Both the position numbers and the translations under genes were made by a program. A stretch of DNA of 64,000 bases from the NCBI RefSeq assembly GCF_019464495.1, contig NZ_CP080492.1, positions 3,224,001 through 3,288,000 of the forward strand, read 5' to 3'. Positions 17,327 through 25,824 of the stretch are shown in pieces. The notes under the pieces are model-generated. The model worked only from the letters and a program-made list of their open reading frames with translations, did not search any database and was not told the origin of the DNA. Positions within the stretch are counted from its first letter, which is position 1, and every line of letters starts with the position of its first letter. The DNA comes from Leucobacter luti (GTDB taxonomy: Bacteria > Actinomycetota > Actinomycetes > Actinomycetales > Microbacteriaceae).

Positions 17327-17953
17327 ATGACAGCGGAAGCGGCCTCCTCTCCACCGAGCCTGCGTGAGCGGCGACAGTTCCGTACGCGCCAGGAACTGGT
17401 CGACGCCGTGCTCGTGGTCATTGCCGAGGGCGGCGTTGACGCTGCGACGATCGACCGGGTCTCTGCGCAGTCAGGAATCTCGCGGGGCACGGTGTACGCG
17501 CACTTTCCCGGCGGCCGCGACGAACTGCTGCGTGCCGCCTATGCGCGGCTCGGGGTGCAGCTCGTCGAGCGCACCCGTGCTGCAGTCTCGGCGGCGGAGG
17601 GGTGGCGTGCGCGCCTGGCAGCTCATGCGCGAGAAATGTTTGACCTCGCGGCCGATGCCAGAATCGGGCATTTTTTCAATGTGTCCGGCCCCACGCTGAT
17701 CGTCGATGGTGAAGCACGGGGGATTGGATCCGGTGCCAGCGCCGTGATGCTGCAAGAGAACCTTGCCCATGCTCAGTCCCTCGGAGAGGTGTCAGCTGAT
17801 ATCGACGCCGAAGTGACAGCGATCCTGCTTGTCGGAGCACTGCGTGAGGCGGCGATCCGAGTTGCCGCTGGATCGGAATCCGCGGAGCGAGCCTACGCTG
17901 CCTTCGTGCGGTTGGCCGCCGGGCTCGCTGCCTCGGCTGAGCAGCCACGGTAG
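17327..17953 (+). CDS. TetR/AcrR family transcriptional regulator
   Basis: Regulator of 208 residues. The N-terminal helix-turn-helix runs from about residue 20 to 65, with ATIDRVSAQSGISRGTVYAHFPGGRDELLRAAY split across recognition helix and the conserved Y-x-HF element. The C-terminal ligand-binding domain is all helical. It is divergent from the kinase/phospho-lyase operon, and two similar 17-bp sites (17258 and 13627) suggest it represses that operon, itself and the MoaF-liv operon. The ligand is unknown. Confidence 0.92.
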   Translation: MTAEAASSPPSLRERRQFRTRQELVDAVLVVIAEGGVDAATIDRVSAQSGISRGTVYAHFPGGRDELLRAAYARLGVQLVERTRAAVSAAEGWRARLAAHAREMFDLAADARIGHFFNVSGPTLIVDGEARGIGSGASAVMLQENLAHAQSLGEVSADIDAEVTAILLVGALREAAIRVAAGSESAERAYAAFVRLAAGLAASAEQPR

Positions 17954-18113
17954 TCCCTGATTCGGGAGCACAGCGGCCCAGTGGCGAGTCTCTTCGTGCG
18001 GGCGAGTCTCGTTGCGTGTGCAGAAGCCACGCGGGAGTGACGCGGTTGCTGCGCGGGCGTGAGTCTGGGGAGATCGCTGAGTGCCTACAGGGGCAGGTCA
18101 TGCAGTGCCGCAC

Positions 18114-18845
18114 CTACGCTGTTGCTCGGTGAATGATGCGGGCGAGATCGGCGGGTCGACTCCACATTGGCCAGTGTCCGGTGGGGAGATCAACCACGTC
18201 GAGCTGCGTCAGCCGTGTGACTTCGCCAAACATGGGGTGGCCGGATCGGGCCAGTTCCAGGAGCTGGGCGCTGGGAATCGAACAGCACACGAGCGTAGTC
18301 GGCACGTCGTGCCTGGCGGGGTTTCCGAGCTCGACCGGCTGGCGCAGCACGGGGGCCGGCTCAGGAACCGACCGTGCGCGGAAGCGATCCAGGGCGAGCT
18401 CAGTGAGCCCGGCGAGGCTCGCCTGCTCCGCGAGCGCGTCGAAGGGAGGGAGCGGCAGTTCTGTGAGTTCAGCTGGGAGATCCGGTGCGAATACGCTGCC
18501 GGGGGTGACGGGGCCAGAGTCAACCCAGACCACCCGGTGGATGAGCTCAGGGTGTCGATCAAGCACGAGGCACACCGGGGCATTGGCTCCGCTGTGGGCG
18601 ACAATGGTTGCCGGCCGATCTGCGGAGCCGCCGTGCAGCATGATCGTGTCGACGATCGCAGCGGACTGATCGTCGAGGGTGCGCAGTGTGCGATCCGGGT
18701 CTGCAGCGTCGAGACCGGGCAGCGTGAGGGCGGTAGCTTCGACCCCTTCTGCTGGGAGCTGTGCGAGGACCTCGTCCCACGCCCACGCACCCAGCCAATG
18801 GCCGGCAATGAGCAAGGTGATCGGAGTGTGTGTGGTGGTCGTCAT
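18114..18845 (-). CDS. Alpha/beta hydrolase (AB_hydrolase_6-like)
   Basis: Predicted esterase/lactonase-type hydrolase of 243 residues, cytoplasmic. The oxyanion region GHWLGAWAWDEV is near residues 15-26, the nucleophile Ser is in the elbow AHSGAN, and the catalytic His is in LPTGHWPMWSRP near the end, which matches the HW-x-M pattern of methylesterase-like members. It is divergent from a WYL-domain regulator and is its likely target. Substrate unknown. Confidence 0.88.
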   Translation of the reverse strand: MTTTTHTPITLLIAGHWLGAWAWDEVLAQLPAEGVEATALTLPGLDAADPDRTLRTLDDQSAAIVDTIMLHGGSADRPATIVAHSGANAPVCLVLDRHPELIHRVVWVDSGPVTPGSVFAPDLPAELTELPLPPFDALAEQASLAGLTELALDRFRARSVPEPAPVLRQPVELGNPARHDVPTTLVCCSIPSAQLLELARSGHPMFGEVTRLTQLDVVDLPTGHWPMWSRPADLARIIHRATA

Positions 18846-18918
18846 GGCTCTACTCTCCCAGGGCCCGCGGACAACTGTGTGTCACTATTTATGTCATGAA
18901 TTTTGAGTGGACGAGACT

Positions 18919-19614
18919 ATGAAGCGCGCCGAGCGGCTCCACGCGCTCTCCGAGACTCTGCGCAGAAGTGGTGCGCGCGGCGTCTCCGCTGCGCGACTGG
19001 CGCGAGAGTTCGAAGTTTCGGTGCGGACGATCAAGCGAGATCTCGACGCACTGGACCGGAGCGGTGCACCGGTCTGGTCTCGGACGGGGCCGGGAGGTGG
19101 CTACGGACTCGCGGCAGGGGTGTCCCTTCCGCCGGTGAGTCTGTCGCCTGCGCAGGCCGTCGCGCTCATGGCTGCCGTCTCGGCGGCGTCAGATGCTCCC
19201 TACGCAGACCTCGCCGCCGCGGGAGTGCGAAAGATCTTTGACGTGCTTGACCCCACTACCCGCTCCCGGGCCACCGAGCTGGCTGGCCGAGTGTGGGTCG
19301 ACGCGCCGACCGCGCCATCGCGCGCGATCCGGTCGGCGCTGGAGTCGGCGATGGCCGAGCAGCGCGTGGTGCGGATCCGCTACACCGCAGAGGGTGGAGA
19401 GACCACCGCTCGCGACGTCGAGCCAGTGTTGTTCGCTTCCACGGGTGGCCGGTGGTACCTCATCGGGTGGTGTCGCCTCCGCGATGCGATGCGCTGGTTT
19501 CGTGTCTCGCGCATCGAGCGTGCGAGTGTCACGACGCGACCGTGCAGCGGCCACACGGTCGCTGAGGTGGGAACGCCACCAGAGCACGCGAGGCCGGTGC
19601 ACACGGCGGAGTGA
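18919..19614 (+). CDS. HTH/WYL domain transcriptional regulator (YafY-like)
   Basis: Regulator of about 231 residues. An HTH_11 domain at residues 3-55 (RAERLHALSETLRRSGARG, then ARLAREFEVSVRTIKRDLDAL) is followed by a linker and a C-terminal WYL domain (GGRWYLIGWCRLRDAMRWF) that probably binds a nucleotide or small ligand. The start may be ATG 18919 or GTG 18907; the domain begins right after the ATG, so I prefer it. Two TGTCA direct repeats 12 bases apart (18880 and 18892) lie in the gap to the divergent hydrolase and could be its binding site. Confidence 0.88.
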   Translation: MKRAERLHALSETLRRSGARGVSAARLAREFEVSVRTIKRDLDALDRSGAPVWSRTGPGGGYGLAAGVSLPPVSLSPAQAVALMAAVSAASDAPYADLAAAGVRKIFDVLDPTTRSRATELAGRVWVDAPTAPSRAIRSALESAMAEQRVVRIRYTAEGGETTARDVEPVLFASTGGRWYLIGWCRLRDAMRWFRVSRIERASVTTRPCSGHTVAEVGTPPEHARPVHTAE

Positions 19615-19666
19615 CTGAGGCCTCCGTGTGGGCGTCCGGTGGAGAAGCGGGCTCACGGGCGGCAGG

Positions 19667-20395
19667 TCAGCGAGTGCGCGCGGCTGCCTGCTCGGTTGCG
19701 CGCGCGGCTGCCTGCTCGGCGGCATCGAGCAGGGTATTGACTCCGAGGAGGTAGGTTTCGCGATCCCGAAGCTCCGAGATTTGGGCTGTGAAGCGCGCGA
19801 TCTGTGGGTGGGTGCGCGGGTCTGCGAGCACCGGTCCGTCGAACCAGGGCGAATCGATGTTCTCGGGATTCAACTCGCCGCTCTCGATCCGCGCCCGCGC
19901 AATTCCCGACGCTGTTGAGAGCATGTAGGACGACAGGATGCCGTAGTGCTGCACGACCGCCTCTGCGGGAAGTCCAGCTCGGTCCAGTGCATCCAGCAGC
20001 AACTCGATTGCCCCGAGTTCGCCAGGTCCGTGGGTGGTGAGCACCATGGCCTCCGCCGCGATCGACGGGTGCTCACAGTAGGCGGTGAGGGTGCCGACGG
20101 CGAGCTGCATGATCCGATCGCGCCAGTCAGCCGGATCCGCGGTGACCTTGCTGAGTGCTCGCTGCTGGAGCTCGTCAAGCAGCGCCTCCATGAGGTGGCT
20201 CTTGCTGCGGAAATGACGATATATGGCGGATGGATCGACGCCGAGGCGGATGCCCAGTGCCTTCGCCGAAAACTCATTCGAGCGGGTTTCTGAGGCCACC
20301 GCGAGGCCGGCGGCGAGAATCATTTCCGTGTCCAGCCTGACTTTCCTGGCGCCACTACGGCGCCCAGGTGTGTCTGTGGCTGTCGACATCGTCAT
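19667..20395 (-). CDS. TetR family transcriptional regulator
   Basis: Regulator of 242 residues with an N-terminal TetR helix-turn-helix (LGIRLGVDPSAIYRHFRSKSHL at about 47-68) and a helical ligand domain. The start at 20395 is supported by GGGAGGA upstream. The C-terminal tail EQAAARATEQAAARTR arises from a perfect 20-bp direct repeat in the DNA and is probably unstructured. A strong palindrome in the divergent gap (20480-20498) is the likely operator, so it should repress itself and the amidohydrolase/peptide-ABC operon. Confidence 0.92.
   Translation of the reverse strand: MTMSTATDTPGRRSGARKVRLDTEMILAAGLAVASETRSNEFSAKALGIRLGVDPSAIYRHFRSKSHLMEALLDELQQRALSKVTADPADWRDRIMQLAVGTLTAYCEHPSIAAEAMVLTTHGPGELGAIELLLDALDRAGLPAEAVVQHYGILSSYMLSTASGIARARIESGELNPENIDSPWFDGPVLADPRTHPQIARFTAQISELRDRETYLLGVNTLLDAAEQAAARATEQAAARTR
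19676..19719. repeat. Direct repeat in the 3' end of the TetR gene
   Basis: Two perfect 20-bp copies of GCGCGCGGCTGCCTGCTCGG at 19676-19695 and 19700-19719, period 24. The repeat doubles an EQAAAR peptide at the C-terminus of the TetR protein. Confidence 0.8.
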
Positions 20396-20467
20396 GCTGT
20401 TCCTCCCAGCGTCCAGCGTAGGGCATGTGAAGCCCGATCGACCGCCGTGGACCCCCAGTTGACCACA

Positions 20468-20520
20468 TTGACAAAAGCATTGTCAAAGCCTTTGACAAAT
20501 GAGTTCGGCTCGAATACGCT
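20468..20520 (+). promoter_or_regulatory. TetR operator palindromes over the amidohydrolase promoter
   Basis: TTGTCAAAG-C-CTTTGACAA is a perfect 9-bp inverted repeat at 20480-20498. Its left half also pairs with TTGACAA at 20468-20474, giving two overlapping palindromes. The right half contains the -35 TTGACA (20492-20497), followed after 17 bases by -10 TACGCT (20515-20520). Binding of the divergent TetR protein would block this promoter. Confidence 0.8.
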
Positions 20521-20574
20521 CCTGATCATTCCAATTCACCATTGGCTGATTCACTGTCGAATACAAGGAGCAAG

Positions 20575-22248
20575 ATGCACATTGACGTGCTATTCACCGG
20601 GGGCGCGATCTTCGCCGGTGCTGGCGAACCACTCCACGGCTATGCGGTCGCCGTCACTGGCAACCGGATCATCGGCGTGATGCCCGAAGCCGAAGCGCAA
20701 GCGCTGGCAAGCTCGGGTACCCGACGGATCGATCTGGCTGGTGCGCTACTCTCGCCCGGGTTCCAAGACGCCCACATCCACCCGATCAGCGGCGGCGTCG
20801 AATCGTTGCAGTGCGATCTCACTGCCTCCACCGATGCGGCGGACGCAGTGCGTCGAATCGCCGCCTACGCTGCAGCCGCGCCCGCCGAGCCATGGATCCT
20901 CGGCGCCGGGTGGTCAATGGATCATTTCGCCGGGGGTGCGCCAACGCGTGCACTCATCGATGCGGTGGTGCCGGATCGGCCAGTGCTGCTGATGAGCCGA
21001 GACCACCACAGTGCGTGGGCGAACACCGCCGCGATCCGCGCCGCCGGGCTCAGCGCCGAAACGGTCGATCCCGCCGATGGCCGGATCGAGCGCGAGGCAG
21101 ACGGCTTCCCGGCAGGCACGTTCCATGAAGGCGCTGGTGATCTCTTCGACGCCGTGAAGCCACAGAACTCCGCGGACCTCATTTACCGCGGGCTGCTCCG
21201 CGCACAAGAGGACCTGATCGCCCAAGGGATTACCGGGTGGCAGGACGCCTGGGTCGGCGCCGACGGGCCGGGGACCGGCACGATCGAAGCCTACGAGCGC
21301 GCGATCGCCGAAGGCCAACTCCTCGTGCACGTGGTTGGCGCGCAGTGGTGGGAGCGCGACCGAGGGGTCGAACAGATCCCAGAGAAGCTTGCCCGCCGTG
21401 ACGCGCGCCTGGCGAGCGGCACGGCCGATCGCTTCGAACTCGGCACTGTCAAGATGATGGTCGACGGAGTTGCGGAGAATCACACCGCCTCCATGATCGC
21501 GCCGTACCGCGACGCTCAGGGGCACGACACCTGTAATCACGGCATCTCGTTCGTGGAGCCTGCGGTGCTGCGCGAGGCCGTCACCACACTCGACGCGGCA
21601 GGCATGCAAGTCCACTTCCATGCCCTCGGGGATCGTGCGGTGCGCGACGCGCTCGACGCCGTGACAGAGGCGCGCGCGACAAACGGGCCGAGCGATGGTC
21701 GACACCACCTCGCTCACCTCCAAGTGGTGGCCGAAGCCGATACCCCACGCTTCGCACTGGCGGACGCCGTCGCAAACCTGCAGATGCTGTGGGCCACGCA
21801 CGAGGAGCAACTCGACACGCTCACGATCCCGTTCCTGCAGGAAGGTGCTGTCCAGCGCCAGTACCCATTCGGGGATCTGCAGCGCGACGGGGCGCGCCTC
21901 GCGGCGGGCAGTGACTGGCCCGTATCCACCGCCGATCCGCTTGCTGCGATCCACATCGGCGTGACCCGCGTCGGTCCGGGGAACGGCACTCCGCCGCTCG
22001 CGGGAGAACACCAGCGTCTCGACCTCGTCACGGCGCTCACCGCCTACACCTCCGGCACGGCATACGTGAATCACCGTGACCACGACACCGGATTCATCAG
22101 AGCGGGCTACCTCGCCAATCTGGTGGTGATCGAGCCGAACCCGTTCGAGCTCGCCCCGGAGGATCTGCACCAGGCCCGCGTCCGCGAGACGTGGATCGAT
22201 GGATCCCGCGCATACGCCCGCTCCGAGTCACTGCGCATTCCGCGTTGA
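20575..22248 (+). CDS. Amidohydrolase family 3 (YtcJ-like)
   Basis: Metal-dependent hydrolase of 557 residues, same subgroup as the protein at 5049-6695. The metal-binding HxH is in QDAHIHP (about residues 67-69), later ligand regions are VHFHALGDRAV, and the C-terminal hallmark is AAGSDWPVST. The start at 20575 is set by AAGGAG immediately upstream and by the promoter at 20492-20520, whose transcript would begin too close to an in-frame TTG at 20542. First gene of an operon with a peptide-type ABC importer, so it probably acts on the imported compound, an amide or cyclic amide by family habit. Confidence 0.9.
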   Translation: MHIDVLFTGGAIFAGAGEPLHGYAVAVTGNRIIGVMPEAEAQALASSGTRRIDLAGALLSPGFQDAHIHPISGGVESLQCDLTASTDAADAVRRIAAYAAAAPAEPWILGAGWSMDHFAGGAPTRALIDAVVPDRPVLLMSRDHHSAWANTAAIRAAGLSAETVDPADGRIEREADGFPAGTFHEGAGDLFDAVKPQNSADLIYRGLLRAQEDLIAQGITGWQDAWVGADGPGTGTIEAYERAIAEGQLLVHVVGAQWWERDRGVEQIPEKLARRDARLASGTADRFELGTVKMMVDGVAENHTASMIAPYRDAQGHDTCNHGISFVEPAVLREAVTTLDAAGMQVHFHALGDRAVRDALDAVTEARATNGPSDGRHHLAHLQVVAEADTPRFALADAVANLQMLWATHEEQLDTLTIPFLQEGAVQRQYPFGDLQRDGARLAAGSDWPVSTADPLAAIHIGVTRVGPGNGTPPLAGEHQRLDLVTALTAYTSGTAYVNHRDHDTGFIRAGYLANLVVIEPNPFELAPEDLHQARVRETWIDGSRAYARSESLRIPR

Positions 22249-22291
22249 CTCACCTCCGCACACCACGAGTTACCACCCAGGGAGAACACTG

Positions 22292-23941
22292 ATGTTCACA
22301 TCCTCACCACTGCGCCGCCGCGGCAGCGCCATCGTTGCGGGGCTCGCTGTCGCGGGCGTCGCCCTCACCGGCTGCTCCGCCCAGGGCGGGAGTGACTCTG
22401 CCGGCACGCCGATGGACTGGACGCTCACGGATCAGACCGCGGCACCCTCGGGTGACATCGACCAGATCACTTGGGCGAGCTACTCGGAGCCATACTCACT
22501 CGACTACGCATACGCCTTCGACTACGCAGACAATCAGGTGCTCGCGAATGTGTGCGAGTCGCTCCTGCGGCTCAACCCTGACTACTCGCTCACGCCGTCA
22601 CTCGCAGAGTCGTTCGCGAACCCAACGCCCACCACGTGGGTGTACCAGATTCGCGAAGGCGTGAAATTCCACGACGGCACGGCGCTCACCGCAGCCGACG
22701 CCGTCGCCTCGATGTCGCGCCACCTCGACCCGGAAGTGGGATCCTCCTGGTACAGCGTGTACCAGAACGTTGCGAGCATCGAGCAAACAGGGGAGCGCGA
22801 GGTGACCGTGACCACCACGATCCCCGACTCGCAATTCAATCTCGGCATGGGTGGTGCGGCAGGCGTGATCGAGTCGGCCGCAACGCTGGCGAAGTTGGGC
22901 GCAGACTACGGCAACTCCACCGGTGGCGTGAACTGCACTGGCCCGATGCAGTTCGACTCCTGGAAGTCTGGCGAGAAGATCGAGCTTTCGCGGTTTGCCG
23001 ATTACTGGGATCCGGAGCTCGCCGCGCAGTCCGAGAAATTTGATTTCGTGTTCATGGCGGATCCCACAGCGCGCACGAACGCCTTGAAATCTGGCGAAGT
23101 GGACGGGACGTGGCTGCTCCCCATGGATGCCGCGCAAAGCATCAAGAAAGCGGGCACGGGTGATGTGCTGTTCGGAATGAACACCGCAGTCTCCAACCTC
23201 GTGGTGTCAAACCTTGCGGGGCCGCTCGGCGATGTCCGCGTGCGAAAAGCGCTCCTCATGGCGATCGACCGCGAGGGAATCCTGCAGGCCATGAACAGCG
23301 GTGTCGGCGAGGTGACCGACGTGCACTCCACGCGCTCTGTGTGGAATGACGCCGACCCAGCAGCCACCGAGGCGGCCTTCACCGACATCGAAACGTACCC
23401 CTTCGACGTCGCAGCTGCTCAGAAGCTAGTCGAGGAGGCGGGAGCTACCGGGGCGAAACTGAAGCTCGTTACGGCGCCAATCAGCCAAGACTTCGCGATC
23501 GTCTCACAAGCAACTGCTGCCGCCGCGAAATCGATCGGCCTCGATGTCACGATCGATACGGTGACCCCGTCCGCATACACTGCGCTGTTCTCAGACCCGA
23601 GCGCGCGCGAAGGCGTCGACCTGTTCTACACGATCTGGTACCTCTCAAGCCCGGATCCCATGGAGATGTACGGCGTATTCCGCACCGATGAATTCAGCAA
23701 CTACGGCAACTGGTCAGACCCCGACTACGACGCACTCGTCACAGAGGCCGTCTCCACTATGGACCCGATCAAGCGCAGCGCGCTCGCCGCACAAGCGCAG
23801 CAGATCACGAACCGTGAGCTGCCGTGGCTTCCGCTCGCCGAGACGCCCACGGCGATGTTCATGGGCGACAGGGTCACTGGCCTCTCGCCCTCGATCAGCT
23901 ACCTGTATTACCCCTGGGCTGCGACGCTCGGTGCCCGGTAA
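22292..23941 (+). CDS. ABC transporter substrate-binding lipoprotein, family 5 (peptide/nickel type)
   Basis: Extracytoplasmic receptor of 549 residues. It has a charged start, hydrophobic core and lipobox GVALTGC with Cys28, so it is a lipoprotein. The SBP_bac_5 pattern follows, with LANVCESLLRLNPDYSLTPSL and the segment EGVKFHDGTALTAADAV. ATG at 22292 is preceded by GGAGAA. Start of the transporter part of the operon: receptor, two permeases, fused ATPases. Family 5 receptors bind oligopeptides, opines, sugars or metal chelates, so the ligand is open. Confidence 0.93.
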   Translation: MFTSSPLRRRGSAIVAGLAVAGVALTGCSAQGGSDSAGTPMDWTLTDQTAAPSGDIDQITWASYSEPYSLDYAYAFDYADNQVLANVCESLLRLNPDYSLTPSLAESFANPTPTTWVYQIREGVKFHDGTALTAADAVASMSRHLDPEVGSSWYSVYQNVASIEQTGEREVTVTTTIPDSQFNLGMGGAAGVIESAATLAKLGADYGNSTGGVNCTGPMQFDSWKSGEKIELSRFADYWDPELAAQSEKFDFVFMADPTARTNALKSGEVDGTWLLPMDAAQSIKKAGTGDVLFGMNTAVSNLVVSNLAGPLGDVRVRKALLMAIDREGILQAMNSGVGEVTDVHSTRSVWNDADPAATEAAFTDIETYPFDVAAAQKLVEEAGATGAKLKLVTAPISQDFAIVSQATAAAAKSIGLDVTIDTVTPSAYTALFSDPSAREGVDLFYTIWYLSSPDPMEMYGVFRTDEFSNYGNWSDPDYDALVTEAVSTMDPIKRSALAAQAQQITNRELPWLPLAETPTAMFMGDRVTGLSPSISYLYYPWAATLGAR

Positions 23942-23953
23942 CTTACTCACTCT

Positions 23954-23982
23954 GCCGGGAGGCGGCGACCCCGCCTCTCGGC
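23954..23982 (+). terminator. Intercistronic hairpin after the family 5 receptor gene
   Basis: 12-bp stem (23954-23965 and 23971-23982) with one mismatch and a CGACC loop, between the receptor and permease genes. Like the hairpin after livK, it is placed to raise receptor message over permease message. Confidence 0.6.
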
Positions 23983-24004
23983 GCTACGGACTGGAGACCC
24001 GACG

Positions 24005-24961
24005 ATGACTTATGCGCGGCGCATCGCTGCCAAACTGGGCGCACTTCTCCTCACGCTGTTCCTCGCCTCCCTGCTCGTGTTCTTCTCACGCTTTCTCGTA
24101 CCGGGCGATCCCGTGAGCTTCCTGCTGCGCGGACGCAAGCCCAGTCCCGAGGCCGTCGCAGCGGTGACCGAGCAATTCGGCCTCGACCTCCCGGCGTGGG
24201 AGCAGTACGTGAACTGGGTGTTCGGGATCTTCCGCGGCGACTTCGGTCGATCGCTGCAATACCGGCAAGACGTCGCCACAGTGATCGGGGACCGGCTTCC
24301 CGTCACCCTCGGACTCGTGGTGCTCGCCGCACTCATGATCGCCATCGTGGGGATCTCGGGCGGCGTCATCGCGGCGCTCAACCGAGGCAAACTCGCAGAT
24401 CGTGCGATGCTGATTTTCCTCACGGTGCTCGGCGCGATCCCGTCCTTCGTCGGCTCGATCGTGCTGATCGCCGTCTTCGCTGTCACACTCGGGTGGTTCC
24501 CGACCTTCGGATCCGGAACCGGTTTCTGGGACACGATCTATCACCTGTTCCTGCCAGCGTTGGCGCTCGCAATCGCATTCGTCGTGCTCATCGGCAAAGT
24601 GACTCGCTCCTCAATGGTGGAGCAAATCGGGCGCGAACACGTTGAGGTCGCCACTAGTCGAGGGCTCACACGCGGCACCGTGATCCGGCGACATGTCTTC
24701 CGGAACGCAGTCGGGCCCATCGTCACCGTGAGCGGCCTGCTCGTTGCCGGGCTGCTTGTGGCCAGCACGATCGTGGAGTCCGCGTTCGGAATCTCCGGGC
24801 TCGGATCGCTGCTCGTGCAGTCTGTCGACCGCCTCGATTTTCCGGTTGTGCAAATGATCGTGCTGTTCGTGGTCGCCGCGTTCGTCGTGATCAACGCCAT
24901 CGTTGACCTGCTTGAACCCCTGATCGATCCACGTGCCGCCGCAGGAGCTGATGCGCGATGA
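24005..24961 (+). CDS. ABC transporter permease (DppB/OppB type)
   Basis: First permease of the peptide-type importer, 318 residues, with about six membrane segments. The N-terminus (LFLASLLVFFSRFLVPGDPV) has the OppB-type P-GDP motif after the first helix, and the EAA loop is VEVATSRGLTRGTVIRRHVF near residues 215-235. It lies 63 bases after the receptor gene and overlaps the next permease by ATGA. Confidence 0.93.
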   Translation: MTYARRIAAKLGALLLTLFLASLLVFFSRFLVPGDPVSFLLRGRKPSPEAVAAVTEQFGLDLPAWEQYVNWVFGIFRGDFGRSLQYRQDVATVIGDRLPVTLGLVVLAALMIAIVGISGGVIAALNRGKLADRAMLIFLTVLGAIPSFVGSIVLIAVFAVTLGWFPTFGSGTGFWDTIYHLFLPALALAIAFVVLIGKVTRSSMVEQIGREHVEVATSRGLTRGTVIRRHVFRNAVGPIVTVSGLLVAGLLVASTIVESAFGISGLGSLLVQSVDRLDFPVVQMIVLFVVAAFVVINAIVDLLEPLIDPRAAAGADAR

Positions 24962-25824
24962 CTATTCCCAACCCCACCACCGCGGTGCGCGTCATGCGTG
25001 CCCCGCGTGCTCGCCGCTCGAGCTGGCTGTTCCTCGTGAGCGCGATAGCGCTGGCCGTCGTGACGCTCGCGGCAGCTTTCGCCCCGTTTGTCGCGCCCTA
25101 CGATCCGGACGCCGTTGACTTCCTCACCTTCAACGGTGGGCCGAGTGCCGCGCACTGGCTCGGAACTGACGGGCTCGGCCGCGACATCCTGAGCCGCATG
25201 ATCTGGGGCGCGCGAACCGCACTGCTCGGACCACTCCTCGTCGTGGTGTTCTCGACGATCGTTGGAATCCTCCTCGGGCTCCTGGCCGGGTGGCGCGGCG
25301 GATGGATCGATGCCGTGCTCGGACGAGTGTTCGACGTGGTGTTCGCGTTTCCCGCCCTGCTGATCGCCATCATGGCGGTCGCCCTCTTTGGCAAGGGGCT
25401 TGTTGCCCCGGTGATTGCGATGAGCCTGGCCTACGCGCCGTACGTCGCTCGCCTTACCCGCTCGCTGATCGCGGCAGAGCGAAATCGGCCATACGTGTCC
25501 GCGTATCGAGTCCAGGGGTTCGGGGGTGCCTGGATCGCGCTGCGTCGAGTGCTACCCAACGTGTTCCCAATCGTCGGTGCACAATCCACGCTGAACTTCG
25601 GGTACGTACTCGCCGAACTCGCCGGGCTGTCATTCCTCGGCCTCGGGGTGCAAGCGCCGGCTGCCGACTGGGGCGCCATGATCAACGAGGCGCAGCCCGG
25701 TATCGCCGGAGGCCACTTCCTGCCCGCCGTGATCCCCGCGATCGCAGTCGTCATCGTCGTTGTCGCGGTGAACCTCATTGGCGAGGAACTCTCGGAACGA
25801 ATCGGAGGGGGTGTGTCCGCATGA
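24958..25824 (+). CDS. ABC transporter permease (DppC/OppC type)
   Basis: Second permease, 288 residues. The OppC-type segment SAAHWLGTDGLGRDILSRM follows the first membrane helix, and the EAA-like loop (YVSAYRVQGFGGAWIALRRV) is around residues 178-200. ATG at 24958 overlaps the upstream stop, and its own stop overlaps the ATPase start at 25821, so translation is coupled along the operon. Confidence 0.93.
   Translation: MTIPNPTTAVRVMRAPRARRSSWLFLVSAIALAVVTLAAAFAPFVAPYDPDAVDFLTFNGGPSAAHWLGTDGLGRDILSRMIWGARTALLGPLLVVVFSTIVGILLGLLAGWRGGWIDAVLGRVFDVVFAFPALLIAIMAVALFGKGLVAPVIAMSLAYAPYVARLTRSLIAAERNRPYVSAYRVQGFGGAWIALRRVLPNVFPIVGAQSTLNFGYVLAELAGLSFLGLGVQAPAADWGAMINEAQPGIAGGHFLPAVIPAIAVVIVVVAVNLIGEELSERIGGGVSA

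Noticed and set aside
20914-22170. 418-codon antisense open frame over the second amidohydrolase
   Set aside because: Shadow of a gene with clear metal-binding motifs; the antisense translation is His/Arg/Gly-rich without any motif.
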